64,000 nt of DNA from Siphonodentalium dalli (taxonomy: Eukaryota > Mollusca > Scaphopoda > Gadilida > Siphonodentaliidae). The stretch lies in assembly GCA_032622095.1 (NCBI GenBank), contig CP136064.1, positions 132,751,129-132,815,128 of the forward strand, given 5' to 3'. The translations under genes were made by a program, and so were the position numbers. The notes beneath the pieces were generated by a model. The model saw only the letters and a program-made list of their open reading frames with translations, had not been told where the DNA came from and searched no databases. Below are positions 42,740 through 55,559 of this stretch, one piece after another; within the stretch, counting starts at the first letter, position 1; the number at the start of each line of letters is the position of its first letter.

Positions 42740-43860
42740 TACCCATAATTCACTTCACTATACCCAAGGGCTCCCAATGGGTTATAAATTATTTTCAGGC
42801 TATCAGTTATTTGAATACTATTTCCTTTTTACTAAACTAAATAAATAAACTAAAGTAAAATAAAGTAAACTAAAATCAAATATAGGACTTACATATTAGT
42901 TTTTGGCATATCTTATAACAAAAATAAAAAAAATAACCATTATTGATACCGCATTCGGGGTAAGACTACAGCTTTTAAATCGACCCATTAGGAGTACCAC
43001 AACAGCTTTTAAATCGACCTATTCCACCACTGGACCAGTGGTTATTATATTTTCAAGCACAGAATACACCAGTCGACGTAAACATCTCCGTAATAATTAC
43101 AAGAAAACCATAGTCAGAAATGGTAACGCCACCAATATCATATTATTAGCCATAAATATCAATTGTAATATAATTATACTATAAACTAGCTTTCAAATTT
43201 TATGTGGGAAATTTGCATACGTCCATATTTCAAGTTTACCCGTTTCTCGTGTGAAACATTACATTCTTCAAACTGTCTTCTTTATTACACAAGCTGATGG
43301 GCCCCGACTTCGTCCGGGCTGTTTCCCATCTGCTTTCCGGCGAAAGGCGCGATTTGACCTTGAATTGACTATTTCGAAAGTCAAGGTCAGGTCAGGGTCA
43401 TGATTTGACCCGTCCAAAACACCCCCACCCCGGAGAAAAGTACCCCTAGGTATCAAATTTCGTCGAAATCCGTCCGTTTTACCCCATTTGACCTTTAATT
43501 AACAAATTTGAAGGTCAAGGTAAGGTCGGAGTTATGATTTGACCCGTCCAAAACACTCCCCCGACAAAAGTAGCCATAGGTATCAAATTTCGTCGAAATC
43601 CATCCGTTTTACCCGATTTGACCTTTGATTGACCACTTTGAAGGTCAAGGTCACGCCGATGTCACGATTTGACCCGTTCAAAACACTCCCCGGACAAAAG
43701 TATTCCTAGGTATCAAATTTCGCCGAAATTCGTCCGTTTTACCCAAATTTACCTTGCATTGACAGTTTTAAAGGTCAAGGTCAGGTCGGGGTCACGATTT
43801 GACCCGTCCAAAACACTTCCCGGACACAAATACCCCTAATACGTTGAAATCTATGGAAAG
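42740..43860 (+). repeat. GACTTCGTCCGGG-family repeat, copy B with four tandem units of about 120 bp
   Basis: 42745-42815 matches the 35205 repeat. 42940-43080 matches 37410-37545. 43090-43340 matches 36962-37200. From 43345 a unit of about 120 bp (gatttgacc(t/c)...gtcaaggtcaggtc...ccgtccaaaacactccccgg...ggtatcaaatttcgtcgaaat) repeats about four times to 43830. The order of blocks is permuted relative to copy A. No gene. Confidence 0.75.
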
Positions 43861-44329
43861 CCGAAGAGGATATGTTAGTTGCTAATTGCTATATATACGA
43901 CGCACGACTTGTCGCGGTTTTTAAAGGTGTTGAAAACTAGGAGATAGAAGTATTCTGCGTTTGAAATGGTGATGAATTATAGTGTTTTATTCAACTTTTA
44001 TGGCATAAATTGTTATTAAAACCGTATATACTATAAAAAAAATGAATGACTTCAAAATTAAGTGGGCTGTTAAACAAAGTCACAATTGCAGTTAGGCTCA
44101 TCTCATACTCGTCTATTCAGCGATATTCTGCTGCGCAGTTTGTTATAGCCTCCAGTATTCATTGAGCGTTATAGCCACACTGTTATAATTCGCATTTAGC
44201 AGGCGTACTCTTGCCTCAGATTATTGAGATATTAGGTCACACGTAATGACATTAAATCGCATGGAAACATAGCAATTGTGTGGGCTGCTTGGCGTGAATA
44301 TGTAATGAGAAATAAGGTCATACGTAATG

Positions 44330-45140
44330 ACATTAAACTCAAGAAAACCCGTGAAAACAAAACAAAATCACATTTAATGTTTTAAGTTATTTCCTTCATA
44401 AAAAGATTCTTCGTGATAATGAACCCTCTCAATATTTTAGAATATAGAATTAACCTTAAAATAATAAAAACCTTCGGAATAGAGAACATTCGGCATAACG
44501 AACCTTCGGATTGGTGAACCTTCGGAATAGCGAACATTCAGAGAAATTTCGGAATATTGGACCTTCGGGATAGTGAACCTTCGGAATAGAGACATGCCCC
44601 CCCCAATATTCATATTATATGCCCAGAGTTCAAGGTATGGGCCCATAAAATTCTAAATTTGGCCCTTAAAATTATTGAACCCTAATTGGAGCCCGCACAT
44701 AACAGCACTAAGTCAACTGTACCTGTGTCATGTCCCAATGCAAGAGGGTCCATACATACCACAACATTCATATTATATGCCAAGAATTCAAAGGTATGGG
44801 CCCACGTAATCACATTAAATCTCAAGAAAACCCGCGAAAACAAAACAAAATCACATTTAATGTTCTAAGTTATTTCCTCCTGTATCTGTATCGGTATGCG
44901 CGCAGGATCAGTTCGGATGTGAGCGCACCCTCCATAAAAAGAATCTTCGTGATAATGAACCCTCTCAATACTTTAGAATATAGAATTAACCTAAAAATAA
45001 CAAAAAACTTCGGAATAGAGAACATTCGGAATAGCGAACCTTCAGAATAGTGAACCTTCGAAATAGCAAATATTCAGAATAGAGAACCTTCGGAATAGTG
45101 GACCTTCGGGATACCGAACCTTCATAATAGAAACATGTCC
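44330..45140 (+). repeat. Duplicated segment with accttcggaatagngaac minisatellite
   Basis: 44330-44640 and 44812-45140 are direct copies (offset about 480-540 bp) that start aaatctcaagaaaacccg-like and contain cttcgtgataatgaaccctc. Each includes six to nine degenerate 17-18 bp units of the type (a)ccttcggaatag(c/t/a)gaac. Short frames on the minus strand are artefacts of this array. Confidence 0.75.
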
Positions 45141-45842
45141 CCACAATTACACCGGTGACGTAAACACATGTGCTAATCTTTGTCGGACTATCGCGCGTGA
45201 CTCTATATGTACGGTTTATACTCAAGTACGAAAAAATACCTAACCATAATACATTCGCCCAGTGGATTATCGATAGTCCACTCGAACATGAAAAACTGTA
45301 AAACAGCTTACACCACCTTGTGGCGTAATAATATTACGTCGACACGAATTCATGTAAAAACCCATTTCCAGAACAATGGGCTTCCCCCAATATCGTGACG
45401 TCATACTGATGTAGCAGACATTCCAAATAAGGAATAATTTATGCGCGTCAATCAATTTTAGTAAACAGAGAACAGAAAGTAATGCGTGCTTCCGGAATCA
45501 TGGGTCGGTACGGACACCTGTCAAATCTATTTAAAAAGGTGAAATTAAATCATGTATGCTTTGCGACTATTCTTTTGAAGGGACTTTACAGAACACTGAA
45601 TATCGGCATCGGTTATTTCGCCGCCGATCAGAATCATGCCATTTGTCAAAAGTGTTTTTCTTTAATAAAGCAGCTGGTCAAAATCAATACGACTATTAAA
45701 ACCAACTTTAATTAGTGCCACATGACCGAGTTAAACGACTATTGCGTTCGCCGTATACAGATGGGCAATGTGCAAAGAAAAATAAACCGCATGCTCAAAT
45801 TAAAATATCGCGTCTCTTTGGTCCGCCCAGTATTTAAATTTA

Positions 45843-47122
45843 GGGGACATGACAATCTGCGGGATGGGATGGGATATGGGACAAAACGACAATCTGCGGG
45901 ACAGAATTTCAAATTGCGTGGGACGGCCGATATCTCGAGGAATACAGGGCGTAGGGGGCTCATTTTGGTGTCTAACGAAAGGCCCACATTCGCCCTATCC
46001 ACACATATTAACCCCGCCACTGACCGGACACCAGAAGTTGCATTATTTGATCGACAACTGACCTAACATGGGGTGGAATTTGGGATAGCATGACAATCTG
46101 CGGGACGGGATTTTCAAATTGCGTGGGACGGCCGATATCTCGAGGAATACAGCGCGTAGAGGGCTCCTTTTGGTGTCTCACGAAAGGTCCACATTCGCCC
46201 TATCCACACATATTAACCCCGTCACTGACCGGACACCGGAAGTTACATTATTCGGTCGACAACTGACCTAACATAAAATGCCACAAACATGAAAAACTGC
46301 GTTCGACATTAATGTTTAGAATTTAGATTTCTCGATGAATACACTAGCAAACAACAAGTTTTAGGTATCAAATAACGCAGTGGAATACTGTACATTCGTT
46401 TTTAGCTACAATATGGCTGTTTTATTGCGAATATTGTAATGGCGAACACGCAAAAACGCTCCGATAAAACAGCTAAAAATAGACTCGATGTTTACAATTA
46501 CAGGATCGATTTCAGCCGGTATATTCAATATAATGGGGCGTATAGTATATCAAAATGTAGAATTAGACACAGGGAATGTATTTTTTTCAAATGGGTCCAA
46601 CAGGCGGTGAAATTGTTGCAGAAATTCGCTCCAAGATATTCGCACTTATTTTTATTTCAGTTGTGACTAAAAGCCCAGATACCGGAGCCCAGCGACTAAA
46701 AGCCAAGTTACAAAATAGATCAACTGGTTTGAACGAATGAATATGTCAATGGTAAGACTATTCAAAAGAATATTCAAATCAAATAGTGTTTATAGACTTA
46801 AAAACTTATGTGTCTGCCATTCATATATGCGGTGAAGTTCTCATATTATCTCCCAGTAATACGCGGTGGAGGTTCTCATATGAACATATTATCTGCCGGT
46901 CATACATGGTGGAGGTTCATATTATCCGCCGGTCATACGCGAGGGAAGTTTTCTTATTATCCTCCAGTCATACGCGGGGGAGGTTCTGATATGAACATAT
47001 TATCTGCCGGTCATATGCGGTGGAGGTTCATATTATCCACCGGTCATACGCGAGGGAGGTTCTCATATTATCCTCCGGTCATACGATGGGGAGGTTCTCA
47101 TATGAACATATTAACTGCCGGT
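45843..47122 (+). repeat. Left inverted arm of the foldback element
   Basis: It matches 51352-52625 in inverse orientation, including two related blocks (gtgggacggccgatatctcg ... accggacaccagaagtt, at about 45910-46050 and 46110-46260), a unique stretch (46300-46800) and the first eight or so minisatellite units. Divergence from the other arm is a few percent by eye. Confidence 0.85.
46439..46666 (+). other. Open frame of 75 codons conserved in both arms
   Basis: The frame begins MANTQKRSDKTAKNRLDVYN and is also open in the right arm (52040-51825, minus) with several amino-acid differences and no stop until near the end. The peptide is basic at the start and ends LLQKFAPRYSHLF. No family is recognised. 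Conservation may simply reflect the recent common origin of the arms. Confidence 0.25.
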
Positions 47123-50100
47123 CATACGCGAGGGAGGTTCTCATATTATCCACCGGTTATACGTGAGGGAGGTTCTCATATTATCATCCGGTCATACATA
47201 GGGGAGGTTCTCATATGAACATATTATCTGCCGGTCATACGTGGTGGAGGTTCATATTATCCGCCGGTCATACGCGAGGGAGGTTCTCATATTATCCTCC
47301 GGTCATACGTGGGGGAGGTTCTGATAGGAACATATTATTCGCTGGTCATACGCGGTGGAGGTTCATATTATCCACCGGTCATATGCGAGGGAGGTTCTCA
47401 TATTATCCTCCGGTCATACATGGGGGAGGTTCTGATATGAACATATTATTCGCCGGTCATACGCGGTGGAGGTTCATATTATCCGCCGGTCATGCGCAAG
47501 GGAGGTTCTCATATTATCCTCCGATCATATGTGGGGGAGGTTCTGATATGAACATATTATCCGCCGGTCATACGCGGTGGAGGTTCATATTATCCGCCGG
47601 TCATGCGCAAGGGAGGTTCTCATATTATTCACCGGTCATACGTGAGGGAGGTTCTCATATTATCCTCCCGTCATACGTTGGGGAGGTTCTCATATGAACA
47701 CATTATCCGCCGGTCATACGCGGTGGAGGTTCATATTATCCGCCGGTCATATGCGAGGGAAGTTTTCTTATTATCCTCCAGTCATACGCGGGGGAGGTTC
47801 TGATATGAACTTATTATCTGCCGGTCATATGCGGTGGAGGTTCATATTATCCACCGGTCATACGCGAGGGAGGTTCCCATATTATCCTCCGGTCATACGA
47901 TGGGGAGGTTCTCATATGAACATATTAACTGCCGGTCATACGCGAGGGAGGTTCTCATATTATCCACCGGTTATACGTGAGGGAGGTTCTCATATTATCA
48001 TCCGGTCATACATATAGGGGAGGTTTTCATATGATCATATTATCTGCCGGTCATACGCGGTGGAGGTTCATATTATCCGCCGGTCATACGCGAGGGAGGT
48101 TCTCATATTATCCTCCGGTCATACGTGGGGGAGGTTCTGATATGAACATATTATTCGCTGGTCATACGCGGTGGAGGTTCATGTTATCCACCGGTCATAT
48201 GCGAGGGAGGTTCTCATATTATCCTCCGGTCATACATGGGGGAGGTTCTGATATGAACATATTATTCGCTGGTCATACGCGGTGGAGGTTCATATTATCC
48301 ACCGGTCATACACGGTGGAGGTTCTCATATGAACATATTATCCACTGGTCATATGCGGTGGAGGTTCATATTATCCACCGGTCATACGCAAGGGAAGTTC
48401 TCATATTATCCTCCGATCATATGTGGGGGAGGTTCTGATATGAACATATTATCCGCCGGTCATACGCGGTGGAGGTTCATATTATCCGCCGGTCATGCGC
48501 AAAGGAGGTTCTCACATTATCCACCGGTCATACGCGAGGGAGGTTCTCATATTATCCTCCAGTCATACATTGGGGAGGTTCTCATATGAACATATTATCC
48601 GCCGGTCATACGCGGTGGAGGTTCATATTATCCGCCGGTCATATGTAGGGGAGGTTCTCATATAAACATATTATCCACCGGTCATACGCAGTGGAGGTTC
48701 TCATATGAACATATTATCCGCCGGTCATACGCGAGGGAGGTTCTCATATTATCCACCGGTCATACGCGAGGGAGGTTCTCATATTATTCTCCGGTCATAC
48801 GTAGGGGACGTTCTCATATGAACATATTATCTGCCGGTCATACGCGGTGGAGGTTCATATTATCCGCCGGTCATACGCGAGGGAAGTTTTCATATTATCC
48901 TCCAGTCATACGCAGGGGATGTTCTGATATGAACATATTATATGCCGGTCATACGCGAGGGAAGTTCTCATATTATCCTCCGGTCATACATAGGGGAGGT
49001 TCTCATATGAACATATTATCTGCCGGTCATACGCGGTGGAGGTTCATATTATCCGCCAGTCATACGCGAGGTTGGTTCTCATATTATCCTCCGGTCATAC
49101 GTGGGGGAGGTTTTGATATGAACATATTATTCGCTGGTCATACGCAGTGGAGGTTCATACTATCCACCGGTCATACATGGTGGAAGTTCTCATATGAACA
49201 TATAATCCGCCAGTAATACGCGGTGGAGGTTCATATTATCTGCCGGTCATACATGGTGGAGGTTCTCATATGAACATATTATTCGCCGGTCATACGCAGT
49301 GGAGGTTCATATTATCCACCGGTCATACACGGTGGAAGTTCTCATATGAACATATTATCCACCAGTCATACGCGGTGGAGGTTCATATTATCTGCCGGTC
49401 ATACACGGTGGAGGTTCTCATATGAACATATTATCCACCGGTCATACGCAGTGGAGGTTCATATTATCCACCGGTCATACACGGTGGAAGTTCTCATATG
49501 AACATATTATCCGCCAGTCATACGCGGTGGAGGTTTATATTATCTGCCGGTCATACACGGTGGAGGTTCTCATATGAACATATTATCCACCGGTCATTCG
49601 CAGTGGAGGTTCATATTATCCACCGGTCATACACGGTGGAAGTTCTCATATGAACATATTGTCCACCAGTCATACGCGGTGGAGGTTCATATTATCTGCC
49701 AGTCATATGCGACGGAAGTTCTCATATTATCCTCTGATCATATGTGGGGGAGGTTCTGATATGAACATATTATCCGCCGGTCATACGCGGTGGAGGTTCA
49801 TATATCCGCCGGTCATATGCGAGGGAGGTTCTCATATTATCCACCGGTCATACGCGAGGGAGGTTCTTATATTATCCTCCGGTCATACGTTGGGGAGGTT
49901 CTCATATGAACATATTATCCGCCGGTCCTACGCGGTGGAGGTTCATATTATCCGCCGGTCATACGGGAGCGAGGTTCTCATATTATCCTCTGGTCATACG
50001 TTGGGGAGGTTCTCATATGAACATATTATCGACCGGTCATACGCGGTGGAGGTTCATATTATCCGCCGATCATACGCGAGGGAGGTTCTCATATTATCCT

Positions 50101-51660
50101 TCGGTCATATGTGGGGGAGGTTCTGATATGAACATATTATCCGCCGGTAATACACGGTGGAGGTTCATATTATCCACCGGTCATACGTAGGGGAGGTTCT
50201 CATATGAACATATTATCCACCAGTCATACACGGTGGAGGTTCATATTATCTGCCGGTCATACATGGTGGAGGTTCTCATATGAACATATTATCCACCGAT
50301 CATACGCAGTGGAGGTTCATATTATCCACCGGTCATACACGGTGGAAGTTCTCATATGAACATATTATCCGCCAGTCATACGCGGTGGAGGTTCATATTA
50401 TCTGCCGGTCATACACGGTGGAGGTTCTCATATGAACATATTATCCACCGGTCATTCGCAGTGGAGGTTCATATTATCCACCGGTCATACACGGTGGAAG
50501 TTCTCATATGAACATATTGTCCGCCAGTCATACGCGGTGGAGGTTCATATTATCTGCCAGTCATATGCGAGGGAAGTTCTCATATTATCCTCTGATCATA
50601 TGTGGGGGAGGTTCTGATATGAACATATTATCCGCCGGTCATACGCGGTGGAGGTTCATATTATCCGCCGGTCATACGCGAGGGAGGTTCTCATATTATC
50701 CACCGGTCATACGCGAGGGAGGTTCTTATATTATCCTCCGGTCATACGTTGGGGAGGTTCTCATATGAACATATTATCCGCCGGTCCTACGCGGTGGAGG
50801 TTCATATTATCCGCCGGTCATACGGGAGGGAGGTTCTCATATTATTCTCCGGTCATACGTTGGGGAGGTTCTCATATGAACATATTATCCACCGGTCATA
50901 CGCGGTGGAGGTTCATATTATCCGCCGATCATACGCGAGGGAGGTTCTCATATTATCCTTCGGTCATATGTGGGGGAGGTTCTGATATGAACATATTATC
51001 CGCCGGTCATACACGGTGGAGGTTCATATTATCCACCGGTCATACGTAGGGGAGGTTCTCATATGAACATATTATCCGCCGGTCATACGTGGTGGAGGTT
51101 CTCATATGAACATATTATCCGCCGGTCATACGCGGTGGAGGTTCATATTATCCGTGAGGGAAGTTCTCATATTATCCTTCGGTCATAGGTGGGGGAGGTT
51201 CTGATATGAACATATTATCTGCCGGTCATACGCGGTGGAGGTTCATATTATCCACCGGTCATATGCGGTGGAGGTTCTCATATGAACATATTATCTGCCG
51301 GTCATATGCGAGGGAGGTTCTCATATTATCCACCGGTCACACCCGAGGGAGGATATGACCGGCGGATAATATGTTCATATGAGGACCTCCCCAACGTATG
51401 ACCAGAGGATAATATGAGAACCTCCCTCGCGTATGACCGGTGGATAATATGAACCTCCACCGCATATGACCGGCATATAATATGTTCATATCAGAACCTC
51501 CCCCGCGTATGACCGGAGGATAAAATGAGAACTTCCCTCGCGTATGACCGGCGGATAATATGAACCTCCACCGCGTATGACCGGCAGATAATATGTTCAT
51601 ATGAGAACCTCCCCCGCGTATGACTGTCAGATAATATGAGAACCTCCACCGCATATGAAT
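46827..51660 (+). repeat. Minisatellite core of about 33-43-bp monomers with a 111-bp higher-order unit
   Basis: Monomers share ggtcatacgcg(g/a)(t/g)ggaggtt followed by (c)tcatattatcc(g/t)cc. Three main lengths occur: 33 bp (...ggttcatattatccgcc), 35 bp (...ggttctcatattatcctcc) and 43 bp (...ggttctgatatgaacatatt...). In much of the array they follow one another, giving 111 bp. As 111 is divisible by three, long open frames run through the array without being genes. Around 49150-49640 and 50200-50510 a different two-monomer rhythm dominates. Orientation flips at about 51352, where the right arm begins. Confidence 0.9.
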
Positions 51661-52625
51661 GGCGGACACATAAGTTTTTAAGTCTATAAACACTATTTGA
51701 TTTGAATATTCTTTTGAATAGTCTTACCATTGACATATTCATTCGTTCAAACCAGTTGATCTATTTTGTAACTTGGCTTTTAGTCGCTGGGCTCCGGCAT
51801 CTGGGCTTTTAGTCACAACTGAAATCAAAATAAGTGAGAATATCTTGGAGCGAATTTCTGCAACAATTTCACCGCCTGGTGGGACCCATTTAAAATAATA
51901 CATTCCCTGTGTCTAATCCTACATTTTGATATACCATACGTCCCATTATATTGAATATACCAGCTGAAATCGATCCTGTAATTGTAAACATCGAGTCTAT
52001 TTTTAGCTGTTTTATCGGCGCGTGTTTGCGTGTTCGCCATTACAATATTCGCACTAAAACAGCCATATTTTAGCTAAAAACGAATGCACTGCGTTATTTG
52101 ATACCCAAAACTTGTTGTTTGCTAGCGTATTCATCGAGAAATCTAAATTCTAAACATTAATGTCGAACGCAGTTTTTCGTGTTTGTGGCATTTTATGTTA
52201 GGTCAGTTGTCGACCGAATAATGTAACTTCCGGTGTCCGGTCAGTGGCGGGGTTAATATGTGTGGATAGAGCGAATGTGGACCTTTCGTGAGACACCAAA
52301 AGGAGCCCTCTACGCGCTGTATTCCTCGAGATATCGGCCGTCCCACGCAATTTGAAAATCCCGTCCCGCAGATTGTCATGCTATCCCAAATTCCACCCCC
52401 ATGTTAGGTCAGTTGTCGATCAAATAATGCAACTTCTGGTGTCCGGTCAGTGGCGGGGTTAATATGTGTGGATAGGGCGAATGTGGGCCTTTCGTTAGAC
52501 ACCAAAATGAGCCCCCTACGCCCTGTATTCCTCGAGATACCGGCCGTCCCACGCAATTTGAAATTTTGTCCCGCAGATTGTCGTTTTGTCCCATATCCCA
52601 TCCCATCCCGCAGATTGTCATGTCC
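51352..52625 (-). repeat. Right inverted arm of the foldback element
   Basis: It begins at an abrupt junction in the minisatellite (gagggagg, then atatgaccggcgg in inverse orientation) and runs to the ...CATGTCC end. It is collinear with 45843-47122 inverted. Confidence 0.85.
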
Positions 52626-52633
52626 TAAATTTA

Positions 52634-55555
52634 GATCAGTATACACACGTGTTTTGATGACACCTGAGCTATTTTTACGGGACACGCGCAGCTGTTATCG
52701 GTTAGACAATCGGGGTTAGGAATCAAAACTAGGAATTTCCTGGTATATCCCCAAGTCTGGAAATAGCTTTCCGGCCAGTCCTGTTCGACTCAGATGAATT
52801 TATATGATATACTGAGTCGAAATTTATGTCGACTGAGAATATGTGCACCGGTGGCGTTAATGAAAAATAATCGTGAAAGAGCGATTACTCCGTAAAGAAA
52901 TGTTCGACCGAAATCACAATGCCTTCATTTTCATAAGCCCTTAGATGCCGACATTCCCTAGAGATTTCGCATTCCAACTGCCATTAGTTTTCGAGTATTT
53001 CCAACTAAACAGAAAACGGCCCCATTAGTATACTTCCTTGGTTACACTATTGTGTGACTATGGAAGTATAATTAATATATACATATTATGGGAAATTATA
53101 TCCCGTGTCCACAAGTATAGCCAGTTAATTAGAGTCGCTAATTGGCAACTGACGTGTATAATTATGTGAACCGTGACATTGTTATACGTTACAATTTCCC
53201 GCCCGTGTTATAGGATGAATTTAGCATGACCTTAAAATCAAACTATATATCTCAGTCAAATATTATATAAAACAGAGCTGAACCAGGCTGAACTGGGTAA
53301 TTTACATTCAAGTCTTTAGCCGGGGACATGTAAGTGTTATCTCGGTACAGAGCTCCTACATACGCGTCAGTGATTGGAGATAATAGGGAAACCAGAGTAT
53401 GCATATACGTGCGGTGTAGAGACATACAGTGCAGCTACCCTGTTTCGACCTGGAAATTATAAGCCAGCAATATGTCATCGACACACTGGTGATTTATCAG
53501 GAATTGTTTATACTATAGACCGACTGCCTTGACAAAATCAGACGGCCACCGTTTATTTACTGATTCATAGCGGATCTATTATAGCTCAACATGGAATCGA
53601 GGAACAGGTAGGGTGAATTTCGTTAAATATTAGTTGTAGCCATATAATATACATACTTAATTTACTATTGTTCATTTGCAGAGAGGTTTTCGTATTTTAC
53701 AAAATTACGCCGGTGGTCGCAGTTTGCACATACAAATATTCCCATAATATAATACCTTACGGTGGATACACACATGCATGCAATTTATGTATGTAAAATT
53801 CATATGTATTTTACATGGTCACACCAATCAGCTAGTGATAGCATTAGTCGCCTGTTCGCGATCGGACAATTTCAACAGGTGAGACAAGTGAGCAGTTAAA
53901 ACCCATTATCAAACCAACTGCTAACAAGAAATTTCAGGCCAGTCATAAATTCTTTCATGGATGCCGAAATGAATAAATCATGTCTGATATCACCTGTTGC
54001 TGTTTTGCACGAGTTTTATTCATTTCGAAAAGTGGATTTGAGTCCGTCGATTTTATACTTGATTTGTTTCTCGTCATTTCAGGGTCATCCAAAATAAAAA
54101 TAAATTGTGCAGAATTTGAAGCTCTTTTAGGGCGATTGTGATACACGAATGTTTAATGTCCCATTAACAATCCGATATGGTGCTCTCATGCCTTGAATAA
54201 CAGGCATTGGAAAATTAAGACAGACAATACCGGTTCGTTGAGATTTCTCGGATAGTTTCAGGGCGAGCTCATGTGATAACATTCAATTGAGATTTCCATG
54301 CAAATATCCATTACAGCGCCAAAAAATTAATACAGGTATAGCGTTGAAAGTAAAAAGAGTGACACCCCTATTTTCACCCAGAATTTACATAACAGTATAT
54401 GTTTCTCAAACCAAAGGTTGAACACGTTCTTAACTGTCACAATTTTAGCTTGTACACGCTTGAATTATAACATTTTGGACCATAATCCATGATTGGGGAG
54501 GGGGCTGGTTCTCGAAAGCTTCGAATAACTAAGGGATCTAGTTGAATGTATCAGCCGGGAATACATGGCATTAATGTACAATATGTTTAACTTATATATT
54601 CCATAGTTGTAAATTTTGCGTATATACAACACAAGAGATGAAATGTGACGTAGTTGGGAACTCGTAGAGCTAGACAACCCTTTTCCCCGAATGAAGACAC
54701 ACAGCAACACCACCTTCTGTACTCTCAAATGTAAAGCTGTAATACTATGTTCATAATTATATGAATAGCATAAATTGCTGAATATTAGATTAATCAGCAA
54801 ACAGACACGACATAAATGACTGTCAACTGCAATATTTATAAGTCAGGAGTGGCTTCGTGGCTTAATGGTGGGGGGGGGGGGGGGCAGGACCCAGGTTGCT
54901 GCAAGCCCCCACCACACCCGTCGAGGAAATATACAATGGTCATTCCGGCAGCTTCCGGGATCATATAGATCAATATAGCCACACATTTTGGGGATCATAG
55001 CCCCTGCGTCGGGGAAATCCTGGAGCCATCACTGGTATAAAAATCAAGAGAAGACTGACAATGATTTAAACAGAAAGTCCAACATTTGGGTTATCGCGCG
55101 AACAATTATTTTAAGCGGCCTGACGACTTCGTTCAACGGGTCACTGCACGTTCAGAGCTTGGCTTACCGTGGTCAAACATAGCCGCAGTGATTTGGTTGT
55201 CAGCGGACACATATTACATGATCTGTATGTATGATCCATGTAAAACGACAAATACACGACATTTACAGAGATTACATGCATGTGTGTATCCACCCTTATT
55301 GCTACCGGTCCTAACCTGAGTAGAGATTTAAGGTGAAAAATATGTTAGCTTTTGAGTTTTACGTCTTCCAGTCCTCTACCACTTTCGCTCGCCGTCATGG
55401 GCCGGGGTTCGAATACCACACAATCCCAAAAAATTGCATTGTCTCAAAAATTAAATTTGCTTCTAAAAATAGGCACCTGGTGTGTTGTATAGTCCCAAGC
55501 ATGTACAAAGAGCAATGCTCGGCATGTTTCGGAGGCATAAAATATAACATTGCTA
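52634..55555. other. Non-coding stretch
   Basis: No protein family, clear terminal repeats or RNA gene was recognised. A poly-G tract sits at 54871-54886 after ggcttcgtggcttaatgg, which looks like a tRNA-type A box of a SINE, but no matching B box follows at the right distance. A separate ggggttcgaatacc lies near 55398. Confidence 0.4.
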
Positions 55556-55559
55556 CTGT

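Larger units (their letters stand above)
45843..52625. mobile_element. Large foldback element, 6.8 kb, with minisatellite core
   Basis: The ends GG(GG)ACATGACAATCTGCGGGAT are inverted at the two sides. Identical 8-bp flanks TAAATTTA lie at 45835-45842 and 52626-52633; this word is its own inverse, so the duplication is suggestive rather than proven. Inverted arms of about 1.28 kb (45843-47122 and 51352-52625) enclose about 4.2 kb of tandem repeats. The subterminal word atgacaatctgcggga is repeated three times per arm. No transposase is seen. The layout recalls foldback elements, whose inverted arms and repeats are moved by a transposase encoded elsewhere. Confidence 0.8.

Noticed and set aside
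45722-46066. ORF of 114 codons at the left end of the foldback element, with an antisense partner
   Set aside because: It crosses the element boundary, both strands are open, and it matches no family.
46808-51050. Many overlapping ORFs of 60-160 codons encoding His/Tyr/Pro-rich repeats
   Set aside because: They occur in several frames of the same minisatellite because the higher-order unit is divisible by three. There are no start context, promoter or non-repeat domain.
46827-51660. CRISPR-like regular repeat array
   Set aside because: The intervals between conserved words are themselves repeated and not unique spacers. The DNA is eukaryotic and there are no cas genes.
54850-54920. tRNA-derived SINE start (gtggcttcgtggcttaatgg)
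   Set aside because: No B box at the expected distance; a poly-G tract follows instead.
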